Shown here: piece by piece, positions 1-7,152 of the stretch | Layout: each line of letters starts with the position of its first letter | Position numbering within the stretch: position 1 is the stretch's first letter | From: Rickettsiales bacterium UBA1997 | GTDB taxonomy: Bacteria; Pseudomonadota; Alphaproteobacteria; Rickettsiales; UBA1997 | Direction of reading: 5' to 3' | Assembly (NCBI GenBank): GCA_002335845.1 | Contig: DDCV01000083.1 | Coordinates: 1 to 13,412 of the forward strand | Length of the DNA stretch: 13,412 bases | Program-made: the position numbers and the translations under genes | Notes under the pieces: model-generated | The model's input: only the letters and a program-made list of their open reading frames with translations | Database searches by the model: none | What the model was told of the DNA's origin: nothing

Positions 1-1
1 T

Positions 2-439
2 CTATTTAAGTTTGCTAAAGCTGCGCATTCGGGCGCGTCAATTCAGGTAAATAATTTTGGTAATCATGCAAGAGATTTCACTTATATAGATGATATTATT
101 TCCGGGATTGAGAGAGTTCTTGCAAAACCTCCAGTGCAATCTATTGATAATATGATCTCTTCATCCTCAAGCTCTGCACCTTGGAAAATTCTGAATATTG
201 GTCGAGGGCAGCAAGTTCAGTTGATGGATTTCATAGAAATTATTGAAAATTACTATGGTGTTAAGATCAAGAAAGAGATGCTGCCATTGCAAGTTGGTGA
301 TGTGCCAGAAACCTCTAGTGATACAGCTAAATTACAAGATGATTATGGCTATCTGCCAAAAACTAGTATTGAGGAGGGAGTAACCAATTTTCTTGATTGG
401 TATAATGATTTTTACCAAATAACATTACCTCTCAAATAA
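2..439 (+). CDS. NAD-dependent sugar epimerase, UDP-glucuronate 4-epimerase-like (C-terminal part)
   Basis: The reading frame is open from base 2 and ends at TAA 437-439, so the N-terminal half, with the Rossmann NAD-binding motif and the YxxxK active site, lies outside the window. The 145 visible residues match the C-terminal substrate-binding part of extended SDR sugar epimerases. RDFTYIDD lies near residue 28, APWKILNIG near residue 58, then LMDFIE, LPLQVGDVPETSSDT and a closing FLDWYNDFY. The run LPxQxGDVxETxxDT is typical of the bacterial UDP-glucuronate 4-epimerases (about 335 residues), which make UDP-galacturonate in the cytoplasm. A GTG at 134 is only an internal valine, not a start. 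The ABC transporter gene follows after 2 bases, suggesting co-transcription. The family call is firm; the exact substrate (UDP-GlcA or a related uronic acid) is inferred from these motifs. Confidence 0.85.
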   Translation, partial: LFKFAKAAHSGASIQVNNFGNHARDFTYIDDIISGIERVLAKPPVQSIDNMISSSSSSAPWKILNIGRGQQVQLMDFIEIIENYYGVKIKKEMLPLQVGDVPETSSDTAKLQDDYGYLPKTSIEEGVTNFLDWYNDFYQITLPLK

Positions 440-441
440 GA

Positions 442-2199
442 ATGTTTAAGGTTAGTAACTTAACTCTCTTTCTTTCGTCTCCTGACATAAAGAAAAGATT
501 CTTTATACTTCAATTCTTGTTTCTTGTTTCCAGCATTTTTGAGGTTGGAGGAATTTCATTAATTGGCCCTCTTATATATTTTACCTCCGAAGCAGCAGAA
601 GCCTCTCAGAATCAATATTTCATTTATATGTTTGAATTTCTAAACCTTCAAAGCTATGAAAGCTTTTTACTTTTATACAGTATCTTCACCGTATTAATAA
701 TAGTATTAGGAGGAGCAGCATCTTTTTTATCAGTAACTTATCTTTCAAAAATTGCTACCTCAAGTGGAATTAATCTTAGCGCACAGGTATTACAGAAATA
801 TCTAGATATGCAATGGAAAGAGCATTTATCAATTGATAAATCCAAGATGATTAATGAAATATATCAAGAAACTGTGCGAGTGACGCAGAATATATTTCTT
901 CCAATCTTAATGATCAATAAGAGCCTTTTTTTGAGCCTAATATTAGTTTCTTTTTTACTTATTATTAGCTGGCAAGCAGCCATCTCATTATTTTTTATCT
1001 TATCAGCAATTTACCTCATACTTTTTTTAGTCTTAAAGCGATCTCTAAATGCAAATAGTAAAATTCTTACGGATGCGCATGAGAATAGGTACAAGTTTCT
1101 TAATGATACATTCGAGTCTATGAAGCAGATTCATATATGGAGAAATGAAAAAATATTTCAAGACGGTTTCGAGATTGCTAGTAATGCCTGGGGTAATGCG
1201 TTGAGAAGAAATATGAATATTTCACTTGTGCCGAGATATATTGTCGAAACATTAATTTTAGTGTGTGTAACTATTGGAGTCGGTATATTTTTTTATAATC
1301 CCGGGGAGAATTTTAGTCAAAACATCCCTAGTATTTCTATATTTATTTTTAGTGCTTTTAAGTTGTTGCCTGCTATACAGCAGATTTATGCCTTTATTTC
1401 AACTATCACTGGGAATATATATTCTCTAAATAATTTAGCCGAACTTCTATCAGATAAAGAGCAATCAGCAAGTATTGATTCAGAAATAGATTATTTCTCA
1501 CCTCTCCAAACTTTGGAGTTTAAAAATCTTTCATTTCATTACCCTGACAGCGGCTTTAAGCTTAGGGATATTAATCTTTCCTTTTCAAAGGGTGAAATTA
1601 TTGCTATTACTGGTTATTCAGGCTCTGGAAAATCAACTTTTATTGATCTTTTGATGGGCCTCACTATGCCTGATTCAGGAAAAATTCTCTTTAATGGTGA
1701 GGAATTCTCTATCTATGAAAGCAACAGTTGGTTCAAAAAGGTGTCTTACTTGCCTCCTAAGATTCATTTAATTAATGAGTCTATTGAGCAAAATATTCAT
1801 TTTTCAGATGCTGCTGAAATTAACTCTAGAAAGATTGAAAGAATATTAAATGAAGTTAATTTGAATGGGTTTCAAGATGATCATAAGGCTGCTAATAATA
1901 TTAACTTTAGCTCAGGGCAGATTCAAAGGCTTGGTATTGCTAGATCAATATATAAGGACCATGAGATTATTTGTTATGACGAACCTACTAGTGCGCTTGA
2001 TAATCAAAATAGAGATAATTTCATTGCAAGAATGCTGCGTGATAAACATGAAGTCTTAACTATTTTAATTAGCCATGATTTATCTTTGCTTCAAGCAGCT
2101 GATAAAGTCTTAGTTTTTGATGATGGTAAGATAGACTTTTTTGGAAGCTATGATGATGCTTTGCAGGAGTCTGATATTATGGCTACATTGAGAGCGTGA
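442..2199 (+). CDS. ABC exporter, PglK/MsbA-type lipid-linked glycan flippase
   Basis: This 585-residue half-transporter has an N-terminal membrane domain and a C-terminal ATPase. Hydrophobic segments lie near residues 20-45, 73-100, 158-197 (probably two helices), 265-285 and 297-320. The ATPase shows Walker A GYSGSGKST at 391-399, signature FSSGQ at 489-493, Walker B with CYDEPTSALD at 511-520 (catalytic E514) and the switch histidine H545 in ILISHD. Half-exporters of this shape in glycan loci, such as Campylobacter PglK, act as homodimers that flip undecaprenyl-diphosphate oligosaccharides to the periplasm; that role is inferred here from context. Two motifs are unusual: the Q-loop reads YLPP (436-439) where YxPQ is expected, and the signature is FSSGQ instead of LSGGQ. 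The ATG lies 2 bases after the epimerase stop with no clear ribosome site, so translational coupling is likely. A lipid A or other lipid exporter is the alternative. Confidence 0.85.
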   Translation: MFKVSNLTLFLSSPDIKKRFFILQFLFLVSSIFEVGGISLIGPLIYFTSEAAEASQNQYFIYMFEFLNLQSYESFLLLYSIFTVLIIVLGGAASFLSVTYLSKIATSSGINLSAQVLQKYLDMQWKEHLSIDKSKMINEIYQETVRVTQNIFLPILMINKSLFLSLILVSFLLIISWQAAISLFFILSAIYLILFLVLKRSLNANSKILTDAHENRYKFLNDTFESMKQIHIWRNEKIFQDGFEIASNAWGNALRRNMNISLVPRYIVETLILVCVTIGVGIFFYNPGENFSQNIPSISIFIFSAFKLLPAIQQIYAFISTITGNIYSLNNLAELLSDKEQSASIDSEIDYFSPLQTLEFKNLSFHYPDSGFKLRDINLSFSKGEIIAITGYSGSGKSTFIDLLMGLTMPDSGKILFNGEEFSIYESNSWFKKVSYLPPKIHLINESIEQNIHFSDAAEINSRKIERILNEVNLNGFQDDHKAANNINFSSGQIQRLGIARSIYKDHEIICYDEPTSALDNQNRDNFIARMLRDKHEVLTILISHDLSLLQAADKVLVFDDGKIDFFGSYDDALQESDIMATLRA

Positions 2200-2253
2200 C
2201 TTTTGATTAATCGCTAGTTACTTGATTTAAAAAATATTTCTTGCTTAATAAAT

Positions 2254-3573
2254 ATGAAACATATACAAAAAATATTTAAAACTAAGTCAAATAAAACTTA
2301 TTTTATTTTTGCTTTAGCTCCTTATTTTATTTCATTAGTTATTTTTGTCTTTTTAAATTTTTATAATTCTGGTGTTTTAAGTTTTGAATTAGATTTTTTG
2401 TTAAAAATTCTTTCCCCGTTATTTTTTTCACTCTCATTTTTTATGATTTACAGAGCTTTTGCTAAAATCAAGATTTTAAGAAATCTTTTTTCATACAGCC
2501 TATTCTTTTTAATATCTATTTTTTCATTCTTGGGCCTTGCGAGTAATATTAATGGATCTCATGCGGAAACATCTAACATTTTTATTTACGGCCTATCTTT
2601 TTATTCTGCATTGCTTGCATTTAAGGCTCATCAGAATAATCTACAATTTTCCGATCTTTTTGTTGCAAGCAATCCATTATTGCTCATCTCGGGACCAATT
2701 TCCGTTTTTTTCTCCAAAGTTAGCTTTGGCTTGAGTAAACGCATTAATTATTTTTTTCCATTTATTTTTATAGGATTTTTTTTCTTTAAGGTTATCTCTG
2801 CTCCGATGACCTATTATTTAAATATGGTAAGTTTTACTGAGCCATTAACAATTTTACTTTTTGCTTTTTTATTTAGAGTATTTCTTTATTTTAATTTTGC
2901 TGGTATATCGTTAATGATTTTTGGTATTTTTGGAATTTTAGGCCGAAGAATTCCTCTGAATTTTACTCAACCATTTTCATCTAGAAATGTAATTGAATTT
3001 TGGAGAAGCTGGCATGTTACTTTATCAATCGTCTTAAGAGAATTATTTTTCTTGCCATCCAAAAAAAAATTTAACAGCACTTACCTTTCTATATTTATAG
3101 TTTATCTTGCATCAGCTGCGTGGCATGGCATGTCGCTTAATTTTATATTTTGGGGTTTTTTTCATGCAAGCATTTTCATCCTTACCTCCTTCATATTGAA
3201 AAAGGGACTAAAAATTTTACCAATAGCAATTTTTTTGATTGCGATTCCTTTTGGGGATATCATGTTTACAGATACAAATATCCCAAGATTGCTGATAAAG
3301 CTTTCAAACTTTTGGAGTATTGATTTTTATTCAGGATTTAGTATGAGCTCTTTTCTAGTTGCAATTTTAGAGACTCCAAAATACGTTTTAGCTAGCACAT
3401 TTGTAGCTTTATTTATAATATCAGTTGAATTTTTTGGTATGAGAAATAAGCTTGTAGCAAAAAGAAACTATAAATTTTTAAGAACAAATTTATCATTATC
3501 TATTATGCTTATTCTCATGGTTTTATTAATCTCTGGTCAAGGATGGGAGTATGCAGCATATGGCCAAAGGTAA
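2254..3573 (+). CDS. MBOAT-family O-acyltransferase (DltB/AlgI-like)
   Basis: This is a 439-residue, very hydrophobic protein with about ten membrane segments. MBOAT hallmarks appear in order: GPIS at 147-150, a YFNFAGISLMIFG stretch at 212-224, IPLNF at 233-237, FWRSWHVTLS at 249-258 and the WHG motif with the invariant histidine H291. The FAGxSL and PxNFxxPF pattern looks closer to DltB than to AlgI. MBOATs of this type move an acyl group through the inner membrane so that a periplasmic partner can place it on a polymer. In a polysaccharide locus, O-acetylation of the glycan is the likely job; D-alanylation is less likely because no dltA- or dltC-like gene is visible. The gene begins 54 bases after the ABC gene with no recognisable Shine-Dalgarno. 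It overlaps the SGNH gene by 23 bases, a strong sign of a working pair. A run of nine A's (3061-3069) lies just before the codon for H291. Confidence 0.88.
   Translation: MKHIQKIFKTKSNKTYFIFALAPYFISLVIFVFLNFYNSGVLSFELDFLLKILSPLFFSLSFFMIYRAFAKIKILRNLFSYSLFFLISIFSFLGLASNINGSHAETSNIFIYGLSFYSALLAFKAHQNNLQFSDLFVASNPLLLISGPISVFFSKVSFGLSKRINYFFPFIFIGFFFFKVISAPMTYYLNMVSFTEPLTILLFAFLFRVFLYFNFAGISLMIFGIFGILGRRIPLNFTQPFSSRNVIEFWRSWHVTLSIVLRELFFLPSKKKFNSTYLSIFIVYLASAAWHGMSLNFIFWGFFHASIFILTSFILKKGLKILPIAIFLIAIPFGDIMFTDTNIPRLLIKLSNFWSIDFYSGFSMSSFLVAILETPKYVLASTFVALFIISVEFFGMRNKLVAKRNYKFLRTNLSLSIMLILMVLLISGQGWEYAAYGQR
3539..3543 (+). promoter_or_regulatory. Ribosome binding site for the SGNH-like gene
   Basis: AAGGA lies inside the end of the MBOAT gene, 7 bases before ATG 3551. 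It supports that start over the second ATG at 3560, although GGGAG at 3546-3550 could serve the latter with a 9-base gap. Most other genes in the window lack so clear a site. Confidence 0.5.
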
Positions 3574-4489
3574 AAATCTTTTTTTTAAAACTGCATTAAT
3601 TTTTCTACCTATTTACATTATATTCCTCTTAGATGATTTTTATAATTTCAGTGACCATGGGGTATATGAAATCATAAACACCAGAAATGAGTATATTAAG
3701 CAATCTGAAAACATTAACTCTATTATTATCGGTGGGTCGAATGCATTGTGGGGCATCTCAGCAGAGCAATTAAATAATTTAAGTAATAATAAATTCTATA
3801 ATCTATCTATGCATAGCAATGGAGTGAACTATGAAAATTATTTTGAATATATTCTTCAAAGTGTTGACCCTATTCAGGCCAAGAATATCAACTTGATCAT
3901 CTGGTCTAGTGTTCATGTTTTTTTTGATCCACCATACAATGATTTTGATCGTGATATTGCTGGCAGGTTGAGGCAATCTAAACTTATTCCCAATCAATCT
4001 CTTTTATCAAAAATATATAAAACTCTTGTAAATCAAGAAAGTGTTCATTTTGAAGTCAGTCCATCATCAGGCGACTTTCTTTTTAGTAATTTTAAATGCC
4101 CGCTCTCTGATGAACGCTATTTATCAAATGATCTGATAGATCGGATATCGAAACAAAGCTTTAATTTTGCACCCCTAGGGCCACTAGATGCTCAAATACA
4201 GACATATAAATTTTTTTTTAAAAGGTATTTCCCAAACGCTAAGATTGTATATGTTGTTCCTTCTGTGCTTAATCCCCCAGAGATACTTTCAAATGAGCTG
4301 AAATTTTTATATAACAATTTTGATGAAGAAAATTTTTCTGTCCTTATCCAACAGCCTATTCAAGACGTAAAATATTTATGCGAAAGTGCCCATCATCCTA
4401 ATGCTGAGGGGCGCAAAATACGCACCTCTGAAATATATGAATTCCTTAAAACTAATAAATTTCTAGAATTGACTAATATTCACATGTAA
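3551..4489 (+). CDS. Membrane-anchored SGNH-like protein, probable partner of the MBOAT acyltransferase
   Basis: This 312-residue protein has one N-terminal hydrophobic segment (about residues 10-28) followed by a soluble domain, as expected for an inner-membrane protein facing the periplasm. Residues 58-70 hold IIIGGSNALWGIS, a GxSN nucleophile block with S63 as candidate serine. HHPNAEGRK at 281-289 resembles the C-terminal histidine block of SGNH esterases and transferases, usually DxxHxNxxG. The aspartate at the usual place is missing: E278 or S279 would stand there. MBOAT genes are often followed by such a protein (AlgJ/AlgX, DltD), which completes acyl transfer to the polymer. The start at 3551 has AAGGA at 3539-3543, 7 bases upstream; an ATG at 3560 is an alternative. 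The family assignment rests on these two blocks and the overlap with the MBOAT gene. The exact reaction is inferred. Confidence 0.7.
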   Translation: MQHMAKGKNLFFKTALIFLPIYIIFLLDDFYNFSDHGVYEIINTRNEYIKQSENINSIIIGGSNALWGISAEQLNNLSNNKFYNLSMHSNGVNYENYFEYILQSVDPIQAKNINLIIWSSVHVFFDPPYNDFDRDIAGRLRQSKLIPNQSLLSKIYKTLVNQESVHFEVSPSSGDFLFSNFKCPLSDERYLSNDLIDRISKQSFNFAPLGPLDAQIQTYKFFFKRYFPNAKIVYVVPSVLNPPEILSNELKFLYNNFDEENFSVLIQQPIQDVKYLCESAHHPNAEGRKIRTSEIYEFLKTNKFLELTNIHM

Positions 4490-4544
4490 GAGGGTTCCTT
4501 GAATCTACATTTAAAAATTTAGTGTAAAATGGTTTTTTAAATCA

Positions 4545-4550
4545 AGAGAG
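4545..4550 (+). promoter_or_regulatory. Ribosome binding site deciding the wzz start
   Basis: The purine run AGAGAG lies 5 bases before ATG 4556 and overlaps the in-frame GTG at 4550, which it therefore cannot serve. It is a modest match to the Shine-Dalgarno consensus but makes the ATG the better start. Confidence 0.4.
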
Positions 4551-4555
4551 TGAGT

Positions 4556-5503
4556 ATGTCTGTCAGTGAAGAAAATAAAACAATCTCAGGTTATCAAGAA
4601 GATGAAATAACCATTTCCTACGCCTTTAGTCTTATCAATAGGCAAAAAAAATCTATAGTGATTGGGGTAGTGATTGTGATGATTGCAACCTTAATTTATG
4701 GCTTCAGTCTTCCGAACATATATCGTGCAGATGGCATTTATGAGGTAGTGGGCAGCGGCTCTACTTCTTCTCATGTAAAGAAATCAGGTTTAAGCTCTAT
4801 TGCAGGAGCAGTTGGCGTTAGCTTGGGTGGAGGGGAGACTAATAGAGGCGATGTTATTGTAGAGACAGTAAGATCCAAGACATTTCTTAAACATCTCCTT
4901 CAATTTGATGGCATTTTACCTGGACTAGTTGCGGCTGAATATTACAATCCGAAATCGCAAACTATCGACTTCGACAGAAGCATTTTTTCAGTGGAGGATA
5001 ATTCCTGGAACGGAGCGCCTCCTACCATCCATGATGCTTTTAAGAAATATTCACGCCAACTATCGATTTATCAGGATCAAGGAGACAATTTTATTTACAT
5101 AAGTTTTGATCACGTATCTCCAAATTTCGCCCAAGAGTTCGTCCTTCTTGTAATTGAGCAATTAAATTTAAAGCTTAGATCTAAATCATTGGATGAGGCT
5201 AATGCTGCTCTTAATTTTTTAGAAGATCAGTTAGCCAATACTTTTTTGATTGAGTTAAGAAACTCTATTTCATCACTAATCCAGAAGCAGCTAGAGAAAA
5301 AAATGCTAGCAGATGTAAGCGAAAACTTCGCTTTAACTCCGATTGAAAGACCTTTTATTGAGCAGGAAAAAGAGTCGCCCTCGCGCTTGTTACTCCTAAT
5401 TTGGGCAACTGTCGGCTCCCTTGTTCTTCTTAGTATGGGCGTTTTTTTCTGGGAAGCCAATAAATCGACTGCAAGTGCAGGCAGCTCTAAAAACACATCA
5501 TAG
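4556..5503 (+). CDS. wzz: Wzz-type polysaccharide chain-length determinant protein
   Basis: This 315-residue protein has the two-helix Wzz (polysaccharide co-polymerase) layout. A short cytoplasmic N-terminus contains DEITISYAFSLI (16-27), followed by a first membrane segment at about 33-52 and a periplasmic domain. A second membrane segment at about 278-298 is preceded by an IERPFIEQEKESPSR stretch, which resembles the proline-containing approach to TM2 in this family. A glycine-rich patch, GLSSIAGAVGVSLGGG, lies at 78-93. Such proteins form inner-membrane oligomers that set chain length with a Wzy polymerase. A GTG at 4550 would extend the frame by two codons, but ATG 4556 fits better because purine-rich AGAGAG ends 5 bases upstream. 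No kinase domain is attached, which favours an O-antigen-type Wzz over a tyrosine-kinase-linked capsule protein. The next gene starts 2 bases after the stop. Confidence 0.85.
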   Translation: MSVSEENKTISGYQEDEITISYAFSLINRQKKSIVIGVVIVMIATLIYGFSLPNIYRADGIYEVVGSGSTSSHVKKSGLSSIAGAVGVSLGGGETNRGDVIVETVRSKTFLKHLLQFDGILPGLVAAEYYNPKSQTIDFDRSIFSVEDNSWNGAPPTIHDAFKKYSRQLSIYQDQGDNFIYISFDHVSPNFAQEFVLLVIEQLNLKLRSKSLDEANAALNFLEDQLANTFLIELRNSISSLIQKQLEKKMLADVSENFALTPIERPFIEQEKESPSRLLLLIWATVGSLVLLSMGVFFWEANKSTASAGSSKNTS

Positions 5504-5505
5504 GA

Positions 5506-6456
5506 ATGATTAACTTTAACCATGTGCTTGTAGAAAATATCTCAGATACTGGTGATGTTATTAGGTATAACTCAGATTCTTATCATGAAAATTTTGGTTT
5601 TCAATGGAATAAATTTAATAAGCTACAGCTGGACTCTTTTAATGGTTCTACTGAATCTGAAGACCGTTTCTTTGAACAAAATTTGCTACAGCCTTCTGAT
5701 CTGAAAGGAAAGTTAGTTCTAGAGGTTGGTGCAGGATGTGGTAGATTCACAGAAATTTTACTGAAGTATGGTGCTGTGGTTGTTGCAGTGGATTACTCTT
5801 CTGCCATCGATGCTAATTATAATAATCATAGTGAGCATGTCAGTCAGGGTAATTTAATTTGTATCCAAGCAGACGTTTTTGATATGCCTGTTAAGGCAAG
5901 CTGCTTTGATATTGTCATTTGCTACGGAGTCATTCAGCACACCGGAAGAAATAAGGCTTGCCTTGAGAAACTAGCCTCTTTTCTGAATCCGAGTGGCTTG
6001 TTACTTGTTGATATTTACTCCAATAGTCTCAAGCATTACAATCCTTGGGTCTATTTAATACGACCGTTTTTTTCAAGAGTCAAGAATTATCAATCACAAA
6101 TGCATTTTGTTGAAAAATTTGTTGATTTTGTATTTCCAGCTCAACTAAAAATCTTATCTTTCCTTCATAGCAAGCAAGGCATTCTTAAATATTTAAGATA
6201 CTTCGTAAACAGATCTCCAAATTCAGTATATGGCATTAATCTTTTTCTCGATGGTAAGATATCCTTAGAGCATGCCAAGCAATGGTCCGTTATGGATACA
6301 TATGACGGATGGATGCCTCATCATGACGATCCAGTATCCAAGAAACAATGGGCTAGTTTATTGGCAGAATTGTGTATAAATCAATCCCTTATGTTAGATT
6401 TAAATAAGATTTGCGGTCAAGGGCATTGTGCACAATTATCTAAGTGCTCTAGTTAG
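5506..6456 (+). CDS. Class I SAM-dependent methyltransferase
   Basis: This 316-residue cytoplasmic protein has a Rossmann-type methyltransferase core. Motif I is VLEVGAGCGRFT at 71-82, and VVVAVDYS at 91-98 carries the acidic residue (D96) that would bind the SAM ribose. Then come ADVFDMP at 122-128, FDIVICYGVIQHT at 134-146 and the core strand LNPSGLLLVDIYS at 160-172. The C-terminal 140 residues include DTYDGWMPHHDDPVSKKQW (264-282), a pattern shared by methyltransferases of surface-glycan loci. The acceptor is unknown: a sugar hydroxyl of the repeat unit, or a chain end as a capping signal, are both plausible. The start codon comes 2 bases after the wzz stop, with AGGA (5502-5505) directly abutting the ATG, too close for an ideal ribosome site. 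Coupling to wzz is likely. Confidence 0.8.
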   Translation: MINFNHVLVENISDTGDVIRYNSDSYHENFGFQWNKFNKLQLDSFNGSTESEDRFFEQNLLQPSDLKGKLVLEVGAGCGRFTEILLKYGAVVVAVDYSSAIDANYNNHSEHVSQGNLICIQADVFDMPVKASCFDIVICYGVIQHTGRNKACLEKLASFLNPSGLLLVDIYSNSLKHYNPWVYLIRPFFSRVKNYQSQMHFVEKFVDFVFPAQLKILSFLHSKQGILKYLRYFVNRSPNSVYGINLFLDGKISLEHAKQWSVMDTYDGWMPHHDDPVSKKQWASLLAELCINQSLMLDLNKICGQGHCAQLSKCSS

Positions 6457-6464
6457 TAATTATT

Positions 6465-7088
6465 ATGGTAAAAGACATAATAGATAAGTCAGATATTTTA
6501 GGTAGAGTATCCTCACTTGAAATCATTATTCTAGAGTTAGGATGTGGCCCTAAGAAGGAATACAAAGATAGTATTGCGATTGATCTGATTGACTTCCCAT
6601 GTGTTGATATTATTGGAGATATTCTTTCAGTTTTAAGAAGGTTTCCTGATAACTCTGTAGCAAAAATATTTTCTTCACATGTTTTTGAGCATCTTGAACA
6701 ATTACCAGAAATCTTATTAGAAATCAGGAGAGTGCTTTCTAGTGATGGCGAGCTTGATATCAAAGTTCCTCATTTTTCAAATTCTTTTTTTTATAGCGAT
6801 CCAACCCATAAAACTTTTTTTGGTCTTTATACCTTTTCCTATTATTTCAATGATAATCTCCTTGGCAGAGGGGTCCCAGATTATGAAAGAATTGCAGGAA
6901 TGGAGCTTCATAGCATAAAATTAATTTTTAAATCCTACAGACCTCACTATATCTCCCACGCAATACGTAAAAGCGTGCAATGGTTGGTTAACTTGCACCC
7001 ACTTCTTCAGGAGATTTACGAAGAATCATTTGTCAATTTTATTAGTTGCTATGAAATTCATGTGGTGGCCACAAAAAATCATGTCTAA
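6465..7088 (+). CDS. Small class I SAM-dependent methyltransferase (type 11-like)
   Basis: This 207-residue protein is about the size of a bare methyltransferase domain. Motif I is IILELGCGPKK at 21-31. SIAIDLIDFPCVDIIGD (36-52) supplies the acidic ribose-binding position (D40). The stretch SSHVFEHL (70-77) followed by LLEIRRVLSSDGELDIKVPH (84-103) is the usual second half of the fold. The order GCGPxK, then HVFEHL, then RRVLxxxGxLxIxVPH is common in methyltransferases of polysaccharide clusters. It begins 8 bases after the preceding methyltransferase, suggesting related targets, but the two are not obvious duplicates: lengths, motifs and C-termini differ. No Shine-Dalgarno is visible. The substrate is unknown. 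A 63-base spacer separates it from the next gene. Confidence 0.78.
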   Translation: MVKDIIDKSDILGRVSSLEIIILELGCGPKKEYKDSIAIDLIDFPCVDIIGDILSVLRRFPDNSVAKIFSSHVFEHLEQLPEILLEIRRVLSSDGELDIKVPHFSNSFFYSDPTHKTFFGLYTFSYYFNDNLLGRGVPDYERIAGMELHSIKLIFKSYRPHYISHAIRKSVQWLVNLHPLLQEIYEESFVNFISCYEIHVVATKNHV

Positions 7089-7152
7089 ATCGCGTTGTAT
7101 CTTTAATAAAACTTATGGTCAGCATCTCCTATATTCCCAGCAAGAAGATTAA
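7081..7152 (+). other. Short 23-codon ORF bridging two genes; doubtful coding status
   Basis: An ATG at 7081, inside the last codons of the methyltransferase gene but in another frame, opens 23 codons (MSKSRCIFNKTYGQHLLYSQQ and two more acidic residues). The frame ends at TAA 7150-7152, which shares its last base with the ATG of the downstream gene (TAATG). The geometry would suit translational coupling across an otherwise long spacer. No good ribosome site precedes it and the peptide resembles nothing I recognise, so chance is a fair explanation. Confidence 0.15.

Noticed and set aside
155..177. A run of six serines in the epimerase, seen as a possible low-complexity insertion
   Set aside because: UDP-glucuronate 4-epimerases commonly have a variable serine-containing loop just before the APYRIYNIG-type block, so this is normal variation.
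1865..2059. Small + strand frames inside the ABC gene and at 2537-2734 inside the MBOAT gene
   Set aside because: They overlap conserved motifs of the real genes in another frame and have no ribosome site or recognisable content.
2203..2251. TTGATT elements and AT-rich hexamers in the spacer before the MBOAT gene
   Set aside because: No pair has both good hexamers and good spacing, and the nearest -10-like element would put the start site at or after the ATG.
4499..4530. Possible promoter TTGAAT with TAAAAT before wzz
   Set aside because: The spacer is 20 bases, too long for a standard sigma-70 promoter, and there is no extended -10. The 66-base spacer could still hold a promoter, but the sequence does not show one convincingly.
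5227..5523. Open frame on the - strand across the end of wzz
   Set aside because: It is the shadow of wzz: low-complexity translation, no family features and complete overlap with a well-supported gene. The - strand frames at 3803-3997, 6449-6763, 7886-8101 and 9564-9863 were rejected for the same reason.
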